The notes beneath the pieces were generated by a model. That model was not told the DNA's origin and ran no database searches. It worked only from the letters and a program-made list of their open reading frames with translations. A stretch of 64,000 nucleotides of DNA from Bacillus luti (GTDB lineage: Bacteria > Bacillota > Bacilli > Bacillales > Bacillaceae_G): the NCBI RefSeq assembly GCF_001884105.1, contig NZ_MACI01000094.1, positions 62,001-126,000 of the forward strand. The letters run 5' to 3'. Shown here in pieces: positions 47,202 to 56,332 of the stretch. The translations under genes were made by a program, and so were the position numbers. The stretch's first letter is position 1, and the number at the start of each line of letters is the position of its first letter.

Positions 47202-47951
47202 TTATTCATTTGTTTTTTCTTGTTTTGTTCGGCTAAATAAACTTTTAAATGATTGAAAGAAACTTTGTTCTTTTGATGCGGCGACTAATCTTTTTGTCTC
47301 TTGAATTTCACGGATAACTTGCATAAGTTGTGCATCGCGGTTGCTGTCTTTATTATAAATTTGATTTACTAGTTTGTTCATTTTTTCTTCTTGTTTGGAT
47401 TCACGTTTATACATATGATTCATTAATAAGTCCATCTTTTCTTTTTGAAGTTCATCTGTTTGAGCGGCATGATCAACTAATTCTTGTAACATTTTTTCTT
47501 GAGAACCTTCTTTTACATAAACTTGTTGCATCAATTCATCTAACTTTTCATCTTTCAAACGATTTTGTGTAATAAGGGTAGAATTTTGATGAATAATTGC
47601 TTCATTTAATTGAGCGAGCATTTCTAGTTTTAACATGAATTCTTCAAAGTTACGCCCATCTTCTTTTTCTGTTGATTGTACTTCTTGTTTCTCTTGAATA
47701 ATAGGTACCGGTGGAGCTTCTTTCTCTTTTAAAATAATAGGTATTGTTTCTGAAATATCTTCTTGTAATGTAGCGGCTCTTTCATGTATAGATTTTAATA
47801 GTTTTAAATCATCCAATTTATAAATACGAGCATCAGCTGTTTTGGAAATCATATAACCATGTTCCTCTAACAGTTGACTATATTTGCGGACTATATGTTT
47901 TGGGATGCCTGTTTTATTCGTGACATCTTTCGTTTTATAGGTAGCTTCCAT
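47202..47951 (-). CDS. MerR-like HTH, coiled-coil protein with DUF3967-like C-terminus
   Basis: 249 aa. N-terminal MerR/RacA-like winged HTH (YKTKDVTNKTGIPKHIVRKYSQLLEE, DARIYKLDDLKLLKSI), Pro/Glu linker, then a long coiled coil with a repeated pattern (DEKLDELMQQVYVKEGSQ, KMDLLMNHMYKRESKQ, KMNKLVNQIYNKDSNR) and C-terminal VIREIQETKRLVAASKEQ. That ending recalls DUF3967 proteins, often plasmid-borne in this group. Could be a DNA-organising or segregation-type protein; function unproven. Confidence 0.75.
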   Translation of the reverse strand: MEATYKTKDVTNKTGIPKHIVRKYSQLLEEHGYMISKTADARIYKLDDLKLLKSIHERAATLQEDISETIPIILKEKEAPPVPIIQEKQEVQSTEKEDGRNFEEFMLKLEMLAQLNEAIIHQNSTLITQNRLKDEKLDELMQQVYVKEGSQEKMLQELVDHAAQTDELQKEKMDLLMNHMYKRESKQEEKMNKLVNQIYNKDSNRDAQLMQVIREIQETKRLVAASKEQSFFQSFKSLFSRTKQEKTNE

Positions 47952-48187
47952 GATATTTCCTCCCCAAAAAGTATCGTATATATCATTTCAATCTTTTATG
48001 ATGACTTCCTTTGAAAAAGAATGTCGGAAGGTTATTAGTTTTCTACAGCATTAGTGAAAAGATGAAGAAAAATGAGAGTTTTTGGCGGAATAGCGAAGAA
48101 GAGCTAAGATAATGTCTGAAAACATATACAGGAGAAGTTTGTTATAATAACTGAGGAAAAGAAACTGGTAGAATCACGGAGGTATAC

Positions 48188-48622
48188 ATGAAGCAATTAA
48201 AAGGTATTATCATTTCAATTATTGCAATTCTTTCTATTGTAGTAGCGGTTTATGAAGTACTTGTTCCAGAGGAAACAAGTATCAAAAAAACAAATGCGTA
48301 TGATCAAGTTCTAGAATTTCCGAAAGAGCGATATCCAGAGACAGGGAAACATATTACGAATGCTATAAAAGAAGGACATTCAGAAGTTTGTACAATTGAC
48401 CGCGGTGGTGCTGCAGATAGAAGAAAATTATCGTTAGCGCCATATCCATCAAAAAAAGGGTATGACCGCGATGAATGGCCAATGGCAATGTGTAAAGAGG
48501 GCGGCAAAGGAGCCCATATTGAATATATAAGTCCAGCAGATAACCGCGGAGCAGGTTCTTGGGTAGGAAATAAGTTAGATAAATATCCAGATGGTACGCG
48601 TGTGAAATTTGATGTGAAGTAG
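48188..48622 (+). CDS. nucA: DNA-entry nuclease NucA (NucA/NucB DNase family)
   Basis: 144 aa. N-terminal membrane anchor or signal ([17 protein letters not shown]) and a NucA/NucB domain: [54 protein letters not shown]. In B. subtilis NucA cuts incoming DNA at the cell surface during competence. Paired with the inhibitor gene nin 35 nt downstream. GGAGG before ATG. Upstream TATAAT (48143-48148) lacks a good -35, as expected for an activator-dependent promoter (inference). Confidence 0.92.
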   Translation: MKQLKGIIISIIAILSIVVAVYEVLVPEETSIKKTNAYDQVLEFPKERYPETGKHITNAIKEGHSEVCTIDRGGAADRRKLSLAPYPSKKGYDRDEWPMAMCKEGGKGAHIEYISPADNRGAGSWVGNKLDKYPDGTRVKFDVK

Positions 48623-48657
48623 TAGTTGCATATTTCATAATGAAGGAGAAGGGAACT

Positions 48658-49047
48658 ATGGAGTTAACAATTTCTTATTCGCAATTAATGTTGATGAACT
48701 ATGACGGTGATCAGCCTTACGTTGACTGGACGGATGCAGATTTTGAAAGAGGTTATGCGAAGGCGGATGGAGCTGTTATTTTTGAAGCACTCTCTGATTA
48801 TACTTGTGAAGTAAAAGTGACTTGCGGGAAACATATTGAGAAAGAAGAAGTGATTAGAACGGTTACAGTTCCTTTTTCAGTTGAAAATGAATGTATCGTT
48901 GTAACAAGTATTCTTTCAAATAAATTTCAAATCCCTATTCCAAATGGTGAGTATACAGTTGTATTACAGGCAACGCCTCTTGAAGAACCAACGGATGATG
49001 AATTATATAAAATACAATACGAATTCTTTTTTGAAAGTAAAGAATAA
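48658..49047 (+). CDS. nin: DNA-entry nuclease inhibitor Nin (ComJ)
   Basis: 129 aa cytosolic protein matching B. subtilis ComJ/Nin as remembered: ELTISYSQL, VDWTDADFERGYAKADGAVIFEA, KVTVPFSV-like TVTVPFSV, SNKFQIPIPNGEYTVVLQATP. It binds and inhibits NucA in the cytoplasm, so the pair works like a nuclease/immunity module. ATG 48658 with AAGGAGAAGGG upstream; the Met at 48640 lacks one. Confidence 0.88.
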   Translation: MELTISYSQLMLMNYDGDQPYVDWTDADFERGYAKADGAVIFEALSDYTCEVKVTCGKHIEKEEVIRTVTVPFSVENECIVVTSILSNKFQIPIPNGEYTVVLQATPLEEPTDDELYKIQYEFFFESKE

Positions 49048-49084
49048 AAAATGGGTTATCCTGAGAAAAGGATAACCCATTTTT
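49047..49084. terminator. Bidirectional terminator nin / metE
   Basis: 15-bp stem AAAAATGGGTTATCC (49047-49061) / complement (49070-49084). Confidence 0.88.
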
Positions 49085-49085
49085 G

Positions 49086-51374
49086 TTATGCGTTTGTTTT
49101 TAACAAGGAACGAGCATCTTTTGCTGCTTGCACCATGTGCTCTAAAGCCGGAATAACTTCTTCTGTTCTTCTCGTTTTTAAACCGCAGTCAGGATTAATC
49201 CAGAAATATTTAGGATCGCATACTTCTAAAGATTGTTCTACGATTTTATACATTTCATCTTTACTCGGTACACGTGGGCTATGAATATCATATACACCTA
49301 GACCGATGCCTTTTTCATATGTTGTATGTTTTAATGTATCAATAAATTCACCGTGACTTCTTGATGTTTCGATAGAAATCACATCTGCATCTAATGCGCG
49401 AATCGCATCAACAATATCTTCAAAGTTACTGTAACACATATGCGTATGAATTTGTGTTTCATTTGCTACAGAAGAAGTTGCTAAAAGGAAGGATTGTACT
49501 GCCCATGTAATATAAGCGTCCCAATCTTTTTCTTTTAGTGGCATTCCTTCACGAAGTGCTGGCTCATCGACTTGAATTACTCGAATTCCGGAAGATTCAA
49601 GTAGTTCAATTTCATGACGAAGAGCTAATGCAATTTGATACGAAACTTCTTTTCTTGGAATGTCATTTCGAACGAAGGACCAATTTAAAATCGTAACAGG
49701 TCCAGTTAACATTCCTTTTACAACTTTCTCTGTTAAGCTTTGTGCATAAACAGTTTCCTTAATAGTCATTCCATTAATAAAGGCTACATCACCATAAATA
49801 ACAGGTGGTTTTACGCAGCGGGAACCATATGATTGTACCCAACCGTTTTTAGTGAATGAGAAACCAGCAAGGCGCTCACCAAAATATTCGACCATGTCAG
49901 TTCTTTCAAATTCACCATGTACAAGGACATCAAGACCAATTTCTTCTTGGTAACGAATCCATTTTTCTGTCTCTTTTTCAATAAATTGTTCATATTGTTC
50001 ATTTGAAATAATACCGTTACGCCATTCTTTTCGCGTTTGACGAACTTCAGTTGTTTGCGGGAAGCTACCGATAGTCGTTGTTGGTAACAATGGTAACTTC
50101 AGGGCAACTTGTTGTAATTCGTATCGTTTTTCAAATGGAAGAGGACGTGAAAAATCTTCTTCTTTTAGTGCTGTTCTTGCTGCTTTGACATCTTCTCGGT
50201 TACGTGCAGCAGATGAACGAATTGTATGATGTACGTTTCGATATGTTTCCAGCTCATTACTAATGCTTTCTGTACCTTGAGTCAGAGCGGAATGGATAAG
50301 AACTAACTCTTCTAATTTTTGATTTGCAAATGCCAACGCATCAAATAGCTCAGTCGATAAGTGAGTTTCTTCTGTTTTATCGATTGGTGTATGCAATAAG
50401 CTACAAGAAGGCTGAACGATGAAATCTTTCGTTAGGACTTGTTTTTGTAACGTTGTAAATAACGTAAGAACTTCATCAAGATCAGCTCTCCAAATGTTAC
50501 GGCCATCTATACAACCAACAGCTAAAGTTTTATCAGCTGGGAATCCATATTTTGAAATAGCATTTAGATTACCTTCTTTACCATGAACGAAATCTAATCC
50601 AATACCTGATACTGGGAATGTAATAATTTCTTCATAGTTTTCTTCTACACTATCAAAATATGTTTGTAAAAGAAGAGTCGCATTTGGAACTTCTTTACGA
50701 ATAGCTTCATAAATTTCTTTTGCTTGTTGAACTTCTTCTTTCGTTAAAGAAGCGAAAATCGGTTCATCAACTTGAATGATTTGTGCACCTGCTGCATGTA
50801 GTTCTGAAAGAAGTTGTACGTACGGTGCAACTAATTGTTTTAAAATAGTAGCAAATTGATCTTGTTTATAACCTTTTGCTAATTTTAAGAAAGTATATGG
50901 ACCTAAAATAACAGGCTTTCCATCTACACCTAATTCTTGTTTTGCCTCTTCATATAAGCGAAGTGGACGATTGTCTTTTAATGAGATTTTTAATCCCTCT
51001 TCATATTCTGGAACTATATAATGATAGTTTGTGTTAAACCATTTTGTCATTTCAGAAGCGACATGATCTTTAGACCCACGTGCCATTGCAAAATATACAT
51101 CAAGATAAGATGTAAACTCAGAAAAACGTGATGGGATAAATCCTAACATATAAGCAGTATCCAGAACGTGATCATAATATGTAAAATCGCCGATTGGAAT
51201 TAGTTCAATTCCTTTTTCTTGCTGTACTTTTACGTGCTGAAGGCGAATTTCTTTCATTGTTGTTAAAAATTGTTCTTCATTGATTTTATTGGACCAAAAA
51301 GCTTCTAGTGTTTTTTTCCACTCACGCTGTAGTCCAATACGTGGATAACCTAAGTTACTTGTTTGAATAGCCAT
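49086..51374 (-). CDS. metE: Cobalamin-independent methionine synthase MetE
   Basis: 762 aa, full length. Two barrel halves; the C-terminal half carries Zn ligands His645 and Cys647 (THMCYSNF) and Cys730 (NPDCGLKTR), with EPALREG for homocysteine binding. Transfers methyl from 5-methyl-THF-polyglutamate to homocysteine. Preceded by a cobalamin riboswitch, so it is made only when B12 is scarce; this implies a B12-dependent enzyme elsewhere in the genome. Confidence 0.97.
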   Translation of the reverse strand: MAIQTSNLGYPRIGLQREWKKTLEAFWSNKINEEQFLTTMKEIRLQHVKVQQEKGIELIPIGDFTYYDHVLDTAYMLGFIPSRFSEFTSYLDVYFAMARGSKDHVASEMTKWFNTNYHYIVPEYEEGLKISLKDNRPLRLYEEAKQELGVDGKPVILGPYTFLKLAKGYKQDQFATILKQLVAPYVQLLSELHAAGAQIIQVDEPIFASLTKEEVQQAKEIYEAIRKEVPNATLLLQTYFDSVEENYEEIITFPVSGIGLDFVHGKEGNLNAISKYGFPADKTLAVGCIDGRNIWRADLDEVLTLFTTLQKQVLTKDFIVQPSCSLLHTPIDKTEETHLSTELFDALAFANQKLEELVLIHSALTQGTESISNELETYRNVHHTIRSSAARNREDVKAARTALKEEDFSRPLPFEKRYELQQVALKLPLLPTTTIGSFPQTTEVRQTRKEWRNGIISNEQYEQFIEKETEKWIRYQEEIGLDVLVHGEFERTDMVEYFGERLAGFSFTKNGWVQSYGSRCVKPPVIYGDVAFINGMTIKETVYAQSLTEKVVKGMLTGPVTILNWSFVRNDIPRKEVSYQIALALRHEIELLESSGIRVIQVDEPALREGMPLKEKDWDAYITWAVQSFLLATSSVANETQIHTHMCYSNFEDIVDAIRALDADVISIETSRSHGEFIDTLKHTTYEKGIGLGVYDIHSPRVPSKDEMYKIVEQSLEVCDPKYFWINPDCGLKTRRTEEVIPALEHMVQAAKDARSLLKTNA

Positions 51375-51434
51375 TTTATTAAATTCCTCCCTAATTGAAA
51401 GTAAGCATTTCCGTTTACTAGGAAATACTTATAA

Positions 51435-51475
51435 CAAAAAGCATAAAGGCATAGAAAAATAAGCCTTCCTTTTTG
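51435..51475 (-). terminator. Expression-platform terminator of the metE riboswitch
   Basis: On minus: CAAAAAG..AAGGC stem with GCCTT..CTTTTTG, an imperfect two-part hairpin 60 nt before metE, downstream of the B12 aptamer. The plus-strand arms are 51436-51450 and 51463-51475. Confidence 0.55.
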
Positions 51476-51514
51476 TTTAACACCTCATCATCATCCGTGA
51501 ATCTATCAGTGTTG

Positions 51515-51710
51515 TTAAAATAGGCAGGTCTCCTGACTTATGCTTCCTATAATTTCTTTCACCTTCCCGTTTTCACAGTGGCAACAAAAAGAAATCTCGG
51601 CATTTACAGTGGCGGGACCGTGTTGGAGTTTCACCAATCTTCCCTTTTAAACACGAAACGAAATGTTCGTGTACCTATTTTCCTTTTGAAAGGAATTTAA
51701 CAAGCGATAT
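51515..51710 (-). promoter_or_regulatory. Cobalamin (B12) riboswitch upstream of metE
   Basis: Minus strand shows GGGAAGATTGGTGAAACTCC, CGGTCCCGCCACTGTAAATG, a second GCCACTG, and the B12 box AGTCAGGAGACCTGCC (complement of 51523-51538). These are the conserved class-I cobalamin aptamer blocks. Adenosylcobalamin binding should shut off metE. Confidence 0.95.
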
Positions 51711-51723
51711 GATATTGAAACAA

Positions 51724-51753
51724 ATTCTAACATAATTTTTGGAATTTTGTCTA
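51724..51753 (-). promoter_or_regulatory. Promoter of metE leader
   Basis: Minus strand TAGACA (complement of 51748-51753), 18-nt spacer, TAGAAT (complement of 51724-51729), ~25 nt before the riboswitch 5' end. Confidence 0.6.
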
Positions 51754-51859
51754 CTGTTTTAAAATAAGAAAATTTCAAAGTTTTTATTTCTTATTATTTT
51801 AAATATTATGAAATTAGATGAGGTAAATGGAGGTATAAAAATTGAAATGAAATTTGGAT

Positions 51860-51899
51860 TAAGCCTATAAAGAAGAAGCATATCTTCTTTATAGGCTTA
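51860..51899 (-). terminator. Hairpin at the end of the PadR gene
   Basis: 17-bp perfect stem 51860-51876 / 51883-51899, 6-nt loop, covering the PadR stop. No long T-run. Confidence 0.65.
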
Positions 51900-52454
51900 A
51901 CTTCTATCTATATCAATTTCTGAAAGGCGTCCTGCAATCGCATCTGTAAGGAGGGTGTTTAACCATTGCAATTCAACTGTAATATGTTCAATAACGCTTT
52001 GCAAAATATAGCGCTGTGCACGTGGGATGTGTCCTTTGCTACTATCATATATAGTTTGCATGTTATGTAAATATTGAATGGTATCATTTTTCTTTTTTTC
52101 TAAGATAGGAACTAACTCTTGGTCATCACCAAATTGAGCGAAAGAGAGTGCTGAATAGATCGGTTTATATATTTGGTTTTTGGCTTCGAATTGTTTTAAT
52201 AGTAACGTATGAAATAACTGTTTACCCGTTTCTGTTATATGAAAGATTGTTTTATCTGGTCTATTCGTATCTCGAACAATAGTTGTAATACGAATTGCAT
52301 CTTGTTTTTCTAATTGCTCGAAGGCGTAGTAGAGTGAACCTTTTGCATATTTAATATAACAATCCATTTGTCTTTCTTTCATTATATGCTGCACTTCATA
52401 TGGATGTTTATCCCCTTCGAGCAGCAAGCCGAGAATGACTAATTTCATACTCAT
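51897..52454 (-). CDS. PadR-family regulator (subfamily 1, long C-terminus)
   Basis: 185 aa. N-terminal winged helix (VILGLLLEGDKHPYEVQHIM, AKGSLYYAFEQLEKQDAI, PDKTIFHITETGKQLF) and a long C-terminal dimerisation helix domain (residues ~90-180). Directly downstream of the DHA2 efflux gene on the same strand, so it probably regulates it. An alternative Met two codons in (MKLVILG) is possible. Confidence 0.88.
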   Translation of the reverse strand: MSMKLVILGLLLEGDKHPYEVQHIMKERQMDCYIKYAKGSLYYAFEQLEKQDAIRITTIVRDTNRPDKTIFHITETGKQLFHTLLLKQFEAKNQIYKPIYSALSFAQFGDDQELVPILEKKKNDTIQYLHNMQTIYDSSKGHIPRAQRYILQSVIEHITVELQWLNTLLTDAIAGRLSEIDIDRS

Positions 52455-52560
52455 GCTGTCTCAACTCCTATATAGAAACTTTATTACTTTTTGTAAAGGC
52501 TACTAACCAGTGGGTGTGAAAAAAACGGCTGATTAAAGTTTTATTTGTATACATATTATA

Positions 52561-52595
52561 AACGGCATATCCTTTTACATAAAGGATATGCCGTT
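52561..52595. terminator. Terminator after the efflux pump gene
   Basis: Perfect 15-bp stem AACGGCATATCCTTT (52561-52575) / complement (52581-52595), loop TACAT. Lies between the MFS stop and padR. Confidence 0.75.
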
Positions 52596-52608
52596 ACTTT
52601 TTTCTAGA

Positions 52609-54150
52609 CTAACTTACTTGCTTTTGTTTTTGTTTCGTTTTTGGTCCTGTAAAGAGGCGTTCATTTCCCATTAGTAAAATACAAATAATACTTAGTACAG
52701 CTGGGATAAGCGCCCAGAAGAATGTACTTGCAATGGATGTAGCGAGCGCTTCTTTAATGCCAGTTAATATTTCAGCTGGTATTTTATCGGTAGCACCTGG
52801 CGATAATAAGAAGCTTGTGTCGCCACCCTTTGGGGCTAATTTTGCTAGTTCAGAAGGGAACACAGTGTTTAGTTTATCTGTAAAAATATGATTTTGAATT
52901 GTGCCGAAAATCGTTACACCAAGAGTCATGCCGAGTGAACGGAAGAATGAATTTGTTGATGTAGCAGAACCACGGTCTCTCATTTCTAATTTGTGGATAG
53001 AAGACATACTTAAAACTGAAAACGAGAAACCAACACCAATTCCAGCGAGAACCATAAATAGCGTTACGAGTACACGTGGTGTGTCCATTGTTAAAGTACT
53101 TAGTAAATAAATACCAAGAACGAAGAAAACTCCAGATGCCATCATAATGTTACGATAACTTGTTCGAGAAGCTAACTGTCCGCCAGTTTGACTTCCAATT
53201 ACAGAGCCAACCATCATAGGTGTTAAAATTAATCCAGCATTTGAGGCTGAACCACCGAGAACACCTTGAACGAAGATAGGAATATACACGGTACAGATGA
53301 TAAAAGCGGCACCGTAGAAAAAGGCAACGCCTTGGCTAGCTGCGAATAAAGGTTTTTTAAATAAATGGAAAGAAATGATAGGCTCAGTCGCTTTTCGTTC
53401 TACGAAGAAGAAAATAATAAGCATAACAACAACAGTAGTAAATAAACCGATAATTACAGTGGAATCCCATGCATATTCTTTACCACCAAGTTCTAATGCA
53501 AACATTAAGCAAACGATACTAACGACAAGTGTAATAGCACCAGCCCAGTCAATTTTTTGTTTTCTAAATTCTAGAGATTCGCTGTAGTATTTAGTAATGA
53601 AGAAGAAGGAGATAAGCCCTAATGGAATATTAATATAGAAGACCCAATGCCAACTTATATAGTCTGTAATATAAGCACCTAATAAAGGTCCAAATACACT
53701 AGATGTTCCAAAAACGGCACCGAATAATCCTGTCATTTTCCCTCGTTTTTCAGGTGGGAATATGTCGTACATAATTGTAAAAGCGATAGGCATAAGAGCA
53801 CCACCACCAATACCTTGAATAGCTCTATAAATACTTAGTTGCTCAATACTTGAAGCTGTCCCGCAAAGTGCAGAGCCGAATAAGAATAGAATAAGTCCAC
53901 CAATATAAAAGCGTTTCCGTCCGTACATGTCAGAAAGTTTTCCGAAAATCGGCATCCCTGCCATTGTTGCCACCATGTATGCCGATGTAACCCAAACGAA
54001 CTTATCAAATCCACCTAGGTCCCCGACAATCGTTGCCATTGCTGTCGCAACGATTGTATTATCCATTGCTGCCATTAAAATACCAAGTAGTAAACCAGCA
54101 ACAACAAATTTTGTATGGTTGGATTCTTTTTTTGATAGTTGTGTTTCCAA
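52609..54150 (-). CDS. MFS drug efflux transporter, DHA2 family (14 TMS, EmrB/QacA type)
   Basis: 513 aa. Motif D1 LMAAMDNTIVATAMATIVGDL in the first helix, motif A GKLSDMYGRKRFYIGG, motif C-like GALMPIAFTIMYDIF and fourteen hydrophobic helices. Proton-driven export of toxic compounds is expected; the substrate is unknown. Promoter with an embedded palindrome upstream; PadR-type gene downstream. GGGAGGG before ATG. Confidence 0.92.
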   Translation of the reverse strand: METQLSKKESNHTKFVVAGLLLGILMAAMDNTIVATAMATIVGDLGGFDKFVWVTSAYMVATMAGMPIFGKLSDMYGRKRFYIGGLILFLFGSALCGTASSIEQLSIYRAIQGIGGGALMPIAFTIMYDIFPPEKRGKMTGLFGAVFGTSSVFGPLLGAYITDYISWHWVFYINIPLGLISFFFITKYYSESLEFRKQKIDWAGAITLVVSIVCLMFALELGGKEYAWDSTVIIGLFTTVVVMLIIFFFVERKATEPIISFHLFKKPLFAASQGVAFFYGAAFIICTVYIPIFVQGVLGGSASNAGLILTPMMVGSVIGSQTGGQLASRTSYRNIMMASGVFFVLGIYLLSTLTMDTPRVLVTLFMVLAGIGVGFSFSVLSMSSIHKLEMRDRGSATSTNSFFRSLGMTLGVTIFGTIQNHIFTDKLNTVFPSELAKLAPKGGDTSFLLSPGATDKIPAEILTGIKEALATSIASTFFWALIPAVLSIICILLMGNERLFTGPKTKQKQKQVS

Positions 54151-54581
54151 ATATAACCCTCCCTTAATAATAAGTAAACTACATTAAGTTTTGAATGTAG
54201 CACATAAAAATCTAAAGTATAGTCTCTCCTGAATCCTCTTACATAAGTACATTGCCATGCATAAAGAATATTATAGTCAAATTTGACTAAAAGGCAAACT
54301 TTTTCTTCCGTCAAAATATTTTTTGTATGGGCAGAAAAAGAGAGGCAATACTTAATATTGTTGTAAAGTCAATGAAGGAAATTGTAAAAAAATATTTTAG
54401 TAAGAAGACCCTCTGTTAACAGAGGAAAAATGGTTTTTTCTTTATATTGTCGAATAGGATAAAAGGAAGAGAAATATTAAATATCCTTTGTAACAAATTT
54501 TAATAATTTTGGTAGTTTATTGTGTAGGAGGCGGAATAAGGTTGTATGGATGATACATCTGAAATGAGGTGAATATATATT
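54151..54581. other. Intergenic region with efflux-pump promoter/operator and an orphan palindrome
   Basis: Holds the MFS promoter/operator (54270-54297), a 16-bp palindrome CCTCTGTTAACAGAGG (54410-54425) and the upstream region of the DUF11-like gene. No coding signal. Confidence 0.5.
54270..54297 (-). promoter_or_regulatory. MFS promoter with a 16-bp palindrome in the spacer
   Basis: Minus strand: TTGCCT (complement of 54292-54297), 16-nt spacer, TATAAT (complement of 54270-54275). The perfect palindrome TAGTCAAATTTGACTA (54274-54289) fills the spacer and touches the -10, so a bound repressor would exclude polymerase. Confidence 0.7.
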
Positions 54582-55082
54582 ATGAAAATATGGGAACGAA
54601 TTTCGGATCAAAGAAGATGTTCGATACCGCTACAACCAGTATTGTGGATTGATGGTTCAAAGAAGGAAAACGAATTTCCTAATGTAGCAGTAACATTACA
54701 AATCCGTAGTATGTATAAAGAAAAATTTTCATATGAACTGACCTATGATGTAAATGACATACTTATTATTCAAATTGTAGTTGAAAATAAAGGACTTGAA
54801 ATGATTTCGCGAGTTATTGTAAGTCATATGATTCGAGATTATTTTGTATATATTCCAAATTCCTTAAAGGTTGATAAGGGGATGAGTGAGTTTCTATTCC
54901 AGCTCGTAAGGTGGCGAATCGATAATTTATTACCGAATGAGAAGGTGGAATTAATTTGTAAAATAAAAGCAAACAAAGCTACAGCTCTCAAAAATGCATT
55001 CTTTCAGGCTACATACACATTTCAATATGAAGGAGTATCGTATGGCCCACTGCAAACGAATGAAGTTGTTGTGCGCCAATGA
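54582..55082 (+). CDS. DUF11-like repeat protein, 166 aa
   Basis: No signal peptide. A beta-sandwich conserved-repeat domain: ILIIQIVVENKGLEMISRVIVSHMI, DYFVYIPNSLKVDKG, LVRWRIDNLLPNEKVELICKIKAN. That V.N.G...V.V.D...Y...S...W...L.P.E..L order is the DUF11 pattern. In the group such proteins may sit in the spore or cell surface. Function unknown. GAGGTG before ATG. Confidence 0.65.
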   Translation: MKIWERISDQRRCSIPLQPVLWIDGSKKENEFPNVAVTLQIRSMYKEKFSYELTYDVNDILIIQIVVENKGLEMISRVIVSHMIRDYFVYIPNSLKVDKGMSEFLFQLVRWRIDNLLPNEKVELICKIKANKATALKNAFFQATYTFQYEGVSYGPLQTNEVVVRQ

Positions 55083-55085
55083 CGA

Positions 55086-55116
55086 AAAGGAACCTATGTG
55101 AAAGGTTCCTTTTTTA
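55086..55116. terminator. Bidirectional terminator DUF11-like / holin-like gene
   Basis: AAAAGGAACCT (55086-55096) / AGGTTCCTTTT (55104-55114) plus Ts. Confidence 0.85.
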
Positions 55117-55347
55117 GTGAAGGTTGTGTTTTTTGAGTATTTTCTTTTGTTCCATACCTTTTTTTCCTACATAGTTATTTTTATAGCAAAAGTATAGAAT
55201 AAATAAAAATGAAACAACATTGACAATAGCGTCGATTTGATCGTTGGTAATAAAGTTGAATCCGAAAGAGGTAAATAGTAATTTTAATGATAACAGAAAC
55301 CCTGCTAGTAAACGCATAGCATCTAATAGATTGTCCTTTTGTAGCAT
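55114..55347 (-). CDS. Holin-like small membrane protein
   Basis: 77 aa. LDAMRLLAGFLLSLKLLFTSFG, then IVNVVSFLFILYFCYKNNY and VGKKGMEQKKILKKHNLH. Two membrane helices and the YKNN...KG..QK..LKK tail look like SPP1-type phage holins. No endolysin or other phage gene is nearby, so it is a chromosomal orphan. ATG 55347 with AAAGGAG 8 nt upstream is preferred to GTG 55356, which overlaps that site. Confidence 0.55.
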   Translation of the reverse strand: MLQKDNLLDAMRLLAGFLLSLKLLFTSFGFNFITNDQIDAIVNVVSFLFILYFCYKNNYVGKKGMEQKKILKKHNLH

Positions 55348-55511
55348 ATAGGCCACTCCTTTCTAATAACGATATATAGTATATATATGAAATAGAATAG
55401 AGAAGGTATACAAGATTAAGTGGAAATGTACACCTAATATGTACATTTTTTATTTTGTAGAAAAACATTATTGTTATAGAAACATATATTGGTATAGAAG
55501 GGAGGAAAAGT

Positions 55512-56165
55512 ATGAAACATAAAGGAAAAATTAGTGGATTATTACTTGGGAATACAGTGGCAGTTACAGAATGGATTGCACTTCAGGATGTAATTACAAA
55601 ACTGGATTCGCGATCATTTTATACCGTCTTTATTATTTATATATTGCAAATGATACTAAGTTGTTATTTTGGATATTGGTACGATAAAAGAGCGAGTGGG
55701 CGTCTGAATACGGAAGTAGGAGGCATGGCAAGCAACGATTTTGTTGTTGATTTTTTTGGGAAAGTAGCTGCTTTATCTGAACGGGATTCTCGAAATATTA
55801 CAGTGTATATTCTTTCTATCAAAGGATGGGATGAATTAAAAGACACTGTACAAGAAAAAAAATTGGAAGCATTGGTACAAAAATTGGAGTGTACCATTGT
55901 AAAGACGATTCGGAAAGGTGATGTCGTTACGAAGTGGGATGAAAATAAGTATGTGATTGTAGCGATTGATAATGGTCACGAAAAATCAACAATAACAAAT
56001 CGATTAATGAAAAATATTGAAAGCGAAATAGAAAATGACTTACTCAGTGTGACGCTATTATTTGGAGCTGCTAGCTATCCAGTAGAAGGGAAAACTTTTG
56101 AAGAATTGTTAAGAAAGGCGCAAAATCAATTGTATCATTATAGAAATTTACAAGGAAATGAGTGA
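55512..56165 (+). CDS. Membrane-anchored degenerate GGDEF-domain protein
   Basis: 217 aa. Two N-terminal hydrophobic segments (~8-25 and ~38-56), then a GGDEF fold without an active site: the loop that should read GGDEF is DENKY (143-147), while the I-site RxxD is kept as RKGD (134-137) at the right distance. The C-terminal LLFGAASYPVEGKTFEELLRKAQNQLYHYR matches the GGDEF domain end. Likely a c-di-GMP-binding receptor, not a synthase (inference). GGGAGG before ATG. Confidence 0.75.
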   Translation: MKHKGKISGLLLGNTVAVTEWIALQDVITKLDSRSFYTVFIIYILQMILSCYFGYWYDKRASGRLNTEVGGMASNDFVVDFFGKVAALSERDSRNITVYILSIKGWDELKDTVQEKKLEALVQKLECTIVKTIRKGDVVTKWDENKYVIVAIDNGHEKSTITNRLMKNIESEIENDLLSVTLLFGAASYPVEGKTFEELLRKAQNQLYHYRNLQGNE

Positions 56166-56219
56166 AACTTTGATTTAAAGAAGTATGATATAAAGAAGTT
56201 TTGATTGTAACATTTTTTT

Positions 56220-56259
56220 GACTTTTATTACAAAAAGAACTTTTCTTGTAATAAAAGTC
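56220..56259 (+). terminator. Hairpin after the degenerate GGDEF gene
   Basis: 14-bp stem GACTTTTATTACAA (56220-56233) / complement (56246-56259); followed only by TTTAAAAA. Weak terminator. Confidence 0.55.
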
Positions 56260-56332
56260 TTTAAAAATATATGAAATAAGCATATAATTATAATGGATGT
56301 GTCAATGCATTTTGCACAATGTGTTTCATTTT

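Noticed and set aside
48061-48090. ComK box before nucA
   Set aside because: AAAA and TTTT blocks are separated by six, not five, bases and there is no second box at a standard spacing; kept only as a remark in a finding.
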